A DNA stretch of 64,000 nt, taken from the NCBI RefSeq assembly GCF_010731675.1, contig NZ_AP022584.1, positions 5,270,001-5,334,000 of the forward strand, in the 5' to 3' direction. Of the stretch, positions 61,258 to 64,000 are shown in pieces. Below the pieces are notes generated by a model. The model was not told the origin of the DNA and searched no databases. It was given only the letters and a program-made list of their open reading frames with translations. The stretch comes from Mycobacterium marseillense (GTDB lineage Bacteria > Actinomycetota > Actinomycetes > Mycobacteriales > Mycobacteriaceae). Each line of letters starts with the position of its first letter. Position 1 is the first letter of the stretch. The translations under genes were made by a program, and so were the position numbers.

Positions 61258-62459
61258 CCGTCGCCGAACTGGAATTCGACCCGTTCTCGGAGGACTTCTT
61301 CAACGGGCCGTACGAGACCTATCGCCGGATGCGTGAGGAGGCCCCAGTCTACTACAGCGAACGGTACGACTTCTACGCGCTGAGCCGCCACGTGGATGTC
61401 GCCGCGGCGTACAAGAACTTCGAGACGTACTCGTCGGCGCGCGGCGTGGACCTCGCGGCGGTGCGCTCCGAGGAACCGATGGGGCACAAGTCGATCATCA
61501 TGATGGACCCGCCCGAGCATCGGCACATGCGCGGTCTGGTCAACAAGGTGTTCACCCCGCGCGCGATCGAAGCGATGCGCCCGCTGGTGACCGGCCTGAT
61601 CGATCGCTATCTCGGCGCCACCGATCCCGCGGGATTCGATGTCGTTCAGGATTTCTCGGCGCTGTTTCCGGTCGAAGTCATCACGACCATGCTCGGGGTG
61701 CCGGAAGAGGATCGCCAACAGATCCGGCTGTGGCTCGACGAATTCCTGCACCGCGAGCCCGGCGAGGTCGAGATGTCGGAGGCCGGTTTCCAGGCCGCCA
61801 CGCAAATGGCGATCGCCTACTACCAGCTGGTGAAGGAGCGCAGGGCCGCTCCGCGCGAGGACATGATCAGCGCGTTGGTGGCGGCGCGGGTGGAACGCGA
61901 GAACGGCGAGCTGACCGCGTTGGACAACATCGAAATCGCGCAGTTCGCCGTGCTGTTGGGCGGTGCCGGCGCCGAGACGGTGACCAAGCTGGTGGCCAAC
62001 GCGGTGGTGTTGTTTGCGCGCCATCCCCAGCAATGGCAGAAGTTGCTCGACGACCGCAGCAGGGTACCCGCCGCGGTCGAAGAGGTGCTGCGCTACGAAT
62101 CCCCGAACCAATACAATGTGCGCTGTTCGCGCGAAGACGTCACCCTGCACGGCGTCACCATCCCGGCCGGCAAGCCGGTGTTTTTGCTACTGGGCTCGGC
62201 CAACCGTGATCCCGACGCGTGGACGAAGCCGGAGGTCTTCGACATCGACCGCGACCGCGCCGAGGCGCAGAACCTCGGGTTCGGCTACGGGATCCACAGC
62301 TGCCTCGGCGCGGCGCTGGCACGGATGGAAAGCTCTGTGGCACTGCAGAAGTTGCTCGACTACATGCCACGCTATGAGGTGGACTGGGCGGGCTGTAGCC
62401 GCGTCAACATGCAGAACGTCGCGGGGTGGAATAACGTCCCGGTGCGGGTGCTGCCGTAA
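61254..62459 (+). CDS. Cytochrome P450 B
   Basis: A 401-residue P450: heme loop LGFGYGIHSCLGAALARME with the Cys near residue 350, I-helix VLLGGAGAETVTKLVAN (with Glu-Thr as in oxygen-activating P450s) and ExxR in EEVLRYESP. Only modestly like P450 A. ATGA overlap with the aldehyde dehydrogenase shows one transcript. It is convergent with the SDR gene, whose stop directly adjoins its own stop. No ferredoxin or reductase is encoded nearby, so electrons must come from general partners. Confidence 0.92.
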   Translation: MTVAELEFDPFSEDFFNGPYETYRRMREEAPVYYSERYDFYALSRHVDVAAAYKNFETYSSARGVDLAAVRSEEPMGHKSIIMMDPPEHRHMRGLVNKVFTPRAIEAMRPLVTGLIDRYLGATDPAGFDVVQDFSALFPVEVITTMLGVPEEDRQQIRLWLDEFLHREPGEVEMSEAGFQAATQMAIAYYQLVKERRAAPREDMISALVAARVERENGELTALDNIEIAQFAVLLGGAGAETVTKLVANAVVLFARHPQQWQKLLDDRSRVPAAVEEVLRYESPNQYNVRCSREDVTLHGVTIPAGKPVFLLLGSANRDPDAWTKPEVFDIDRDRAEAQNLGFGYGIHSCLGAALARMESSVALQKLLDYMPRYEVDWAGCSRVNMQNVAGWNNVPVRVLP

Positions 62460-63302
62460 TCAGGCGCCGGCGCGCCCCGAGCGGGAGTTCGTCACCCGTG
62501 CGGCGTAGGCCTGCAGAGCGGTGTAGTGCGCGCCCAGCAGCCGGGGCATCGCCGCCATCGCACGCCCGTCGGGGCCGATGAGGATTCTGGCCCGGTTTTT
62601 CTCGGCCCCTCGGAGAATGAGGCGAGCGGCCTTCTCGGGTGAGGTGAGCGCCGCGCGTGCGAAGAGCTTCGCCGCCATGTCGGGATCCTCGGTGGCGGCG
62701 GCGCGCATATTGGTCCCGAAGTTGGTTCGGACGACACCCGGATGCACGCAGTGCACCGTCACCGGATGGCGTTCGATGATCATTTCCTGGCGAAGCGCCT
62801 CGGTGAATCCGCGCACCGCGAACTTCGCCGTGCTGTAGGCGCCCTGGTAGGGCACCGCGATCAGCCCGAAGGCGCTGGACAGGTTGACCAACCGGGCGGG
62901 GCGTTGCGAAGAGCCGGACTGGATGAGTTGGGGCAGAAACGCCTTGGTCCCGTTGACGACGCCGCCCACGTTGATCCCGATGAGCCAGTCGAAGTCGGCC
63001 CACGACATGTCCGCAACGCTCGCGAACAGGTCAACTCCGGCATTGTTGAACACCATCGAAGCGGGGCCGAGCTGCCGGTGCACGTCATCGGCGAAGCCCA
63101 GCACCGCGTCCCGGTCCGCCACATCAACCCGGTACGGCGTGACCAGGCCGGGCGGGCACGCTGCTTGCGTGCCGGTGAGGCCCTTGTCGTCGATGTCGGC
63201 GGCCGCGACGTGCGCCCCGTCCTGGGTGAGCGCCTGGGTCAGCGCGCGGCCGATGCCCGAGCCGGCACCCGTGACGACAGCAATACGCCCTTGATGATTC
63301 AT
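62460..63302 (-). CDS. Short-chain dehydrogenase/reductase
   Basis: A 280-residue SDR: TGAGSGIGRALTQAL (cofactor loop) with ADIDDKG suggesting NAD, NNAGVDLFASV, catalytic Ser in VNLSSAFGLIAV, and YSTAKFAVRG. The tail after residue 240 (RILIGPDGRAMAAMPRLLGAHYTAL) matches the large group of mycobacterial SDRs often found with lipid genes. Its ATG overlaps the stop of the SRPBCC gene (TCATG on the top strand), so these two are coupled and probably join the partial ligase in one minus-strand operon. Confidence 0.87.
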   Translation of the reverse strand: MNHQGRIAVVTGAGSGIGRALTQALTQDGAHVAAADIDDKGLTGTQAACPPGLVTPYRVDVADRDAVLGFADDVHRQLGPASMVFNNAGVDLFASVADMSWADFDWLIGINVGGVVNGTKAFLPQLIQSGSSQRPARLVNLSSAFGLIAVPYQGAYSTAKFAVRGFTEALRQEMIIERHPVTVHCVHPGVVRTNFGTNMRAAATEDPDMAAKLFARAALTSPEKAARLILRGAEKNRARILIGPDGRAMAAMPRLLGAHYTALQAYAARVTNSRSGRAGA

Positions 63303-63772
63303 GAATTCCCTGCCTCCACTATCGAGCGAATCCGGGCCACCGAAAGATCGAGGTTCTTTTGCAGGTCCTGGCGCCGATCCCGGACGAACAAGAACAGGTG
63401 CTCGAAAACCAGCACGCCGAAAGGCAGTTCAACGCACATCCGGAACTCTTCGGTGAGACGCGCTGTGCCGGGGGCGGAACCGGGTTCGATGAGATATGTC
63501 CACTGGGTCCAATCCCCACCCATGGCCTGAACGACGAAGGAGAAGCTGCGCCCGGGTGTGGCATCGACGACGTTCGCCACGGTCCGCCACCGACCCAGCC
63601 GCCGACGGTTCCAGGCCTGAAAACGATTCGGCGCCAGCCACTGTGCGCGTGTGGTTTCCGGGCTCCATTCCGGGATGCGGGTGACGTCGGAGACGACGGC
63701 GTAGATGCGGTCCGCAGTGGCTCGCACCTCCGTCGATGCCGTCAGCGTCTCGTCCTTGCGAAGCAACGACAT
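63299..63772 (-). CDS. SRPBCC (polyketide cyclase/START-like) protein
   Basis: A 157-residue protein with the helix-grip fold of the SRPBCC family: TASTEVRATADRIYAVVSDVTRIPEWSPETTRAQW at the N-terminus and ATPGRSFSFVVQAMGGDWTQWTYLIEP in the middle (landmark parts). Such proteins bind hydrophobic ligands; no catalytic residues can be named. It sits between the partial ligase gene (31 bp away) and the SDR gene (ATGA-type overlap) and may shuttle or shield a lipid intermediate. Confidence 0.85.
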   Translation of the reverse strand: MSLLRKDETLTASTEVRATADRIYAVVSDVTRIPEWSPETTRAQWLAPNRFQAWNRRRLGRWRTVANVVDATPGRSFSFVVQAMGGDWTQWTYLIEPGSAPGTARLTEEFRMCVELPFGVLVFEHLFLFVRDRRQDLQKNLDLSVARIRSIVEAGNS

Positions 63773-63803
63773 CAGTTACGCCTTCCCGCACCGGGCTACC
63801 TGG

Positions 63804-64000
63804 TCAGCCGTTCACCGCTTGATCGCGTGCCCACCGGTAGTCGGCCTTACCCGAGGGGCTGCGCTCGATGACCGGGCGAAAGACGATCGCCTTGGGGAGT
63901 TTGTAGCGCGCCAGCGACTGCGCCGCGTGGGTCACCAATTCGTCGACCTCGACGCTGGCGCCCTCGGCAAGCGCGACCACGGCGACGACCTCCTGGCCCC
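63804..64000 (-). CDS. Acyl-CoA synthetase, C-terminal end (runs off the window)
   Basis: Only the last 65 codons are inside. The translation GQEVVAVVALAEGASVEVDEL, then ARYKLPKAIVFRPVIERSPSGKADYRWARDQAVNG (landmark parts), is the mobile C-terminal domain of an adenylate-forming ligase with the catalytic Lys in SPSGKADYRWAR. The ending is close to that of the FadD19-like ligase at 49895. It reads toward the SRPBCC and SDR genes, and so heads or continues their operon. Confidence 0.88.
   Translation of the reverse strand, partial: GQEVVAVVALAEGASVEVDELVTHAAQSLARYKLPKAIVFRPVIERSPSGKADYRWARDQAVNG

Overview
The window is GC-rich DNA from a mycobacterium, most likely a slow-growing non-tuberculous species. 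Positions 1-30800 follow the gene order recalled for M. tuberculosis H37Rv from nucS (Rv1321) to fabG2 (Rv1350). The later genes are dominated by CoA-dependent lipid and ring catabolism. Two places carry MIRU-type minisatellites, a mycobacterial hallmark. The species itself cannot be fixed from sequence reading alone.

Core part, 1-21700: the 3' end of nucS; a small zinc-ribbon protein; methylmalonyl-CoA epimerase; thiolase fadA4; a CnoX-like thioredoxin; the alpha-glucan set glgB-glgE with divergent glgP; the pncB1-dinG pair; a tightly packed run of clpS, a DUF2017 gene, a P1 peptidase, a rhomboid, murI, an Rv1339-like cAMP phosphodiesterase, rph and rdgB; a DUF3817-lprD pair; and tRNA-Leu(UAG). 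Compared with H37Rv (from memory), PE_PGRS24, mec-cysO-cysM and the second mycobactin locus (mbtL, M, N, K) are missing from their usual places.

Iron uptake, 21700-26260: irtA and irtB, the ABC importer/reductase for carboxymycobactin, follow a promoter that contains an IdeR-box-like sequence.

Accessory catabolic region, 26300-64000: about 30 genes arranged as facing and back-to-back operons. They comprise five adenylate-forming CoA ligases (one cut by the window end), five crotonases, four acyl-CoA dehydrogenases (two forming an adjacent pair), two CoA-transferases, two thiolase-fold enzymes, three metal-dependent-hydrolase (amidohydrolase_2) proteins, a dihydrodipicolinate-synthase-fold aldolase, several SDRs, two cytochromes P450 with an aldehyde dehydrogenase, a thioesterase, and GntR and TetR regulators. 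The logic fits activation of a cyclic or branched acid to a CoA thioester, dehydrogenation, hydration or ring cleavage, and retro-aldol or thiolytic chain shortening, with P450 and ALDH steps making the acid. The substrate is unknown.

The most interesting structure lies between the genes. A TACTGTA-type dyad recurs at four divergent or leading promoters of this region, which suggests one regulon, perhaps under the local TetR protein. Three tandem 53-bp MIRU units sit between a CoA-transferase and a lipid-transfer-type thiolase, each encoding a short peptide whose ATGA junctions chain one gene to the next. A related stem-loop (GAGCAGAC core) occurs twice between co-directional genes.
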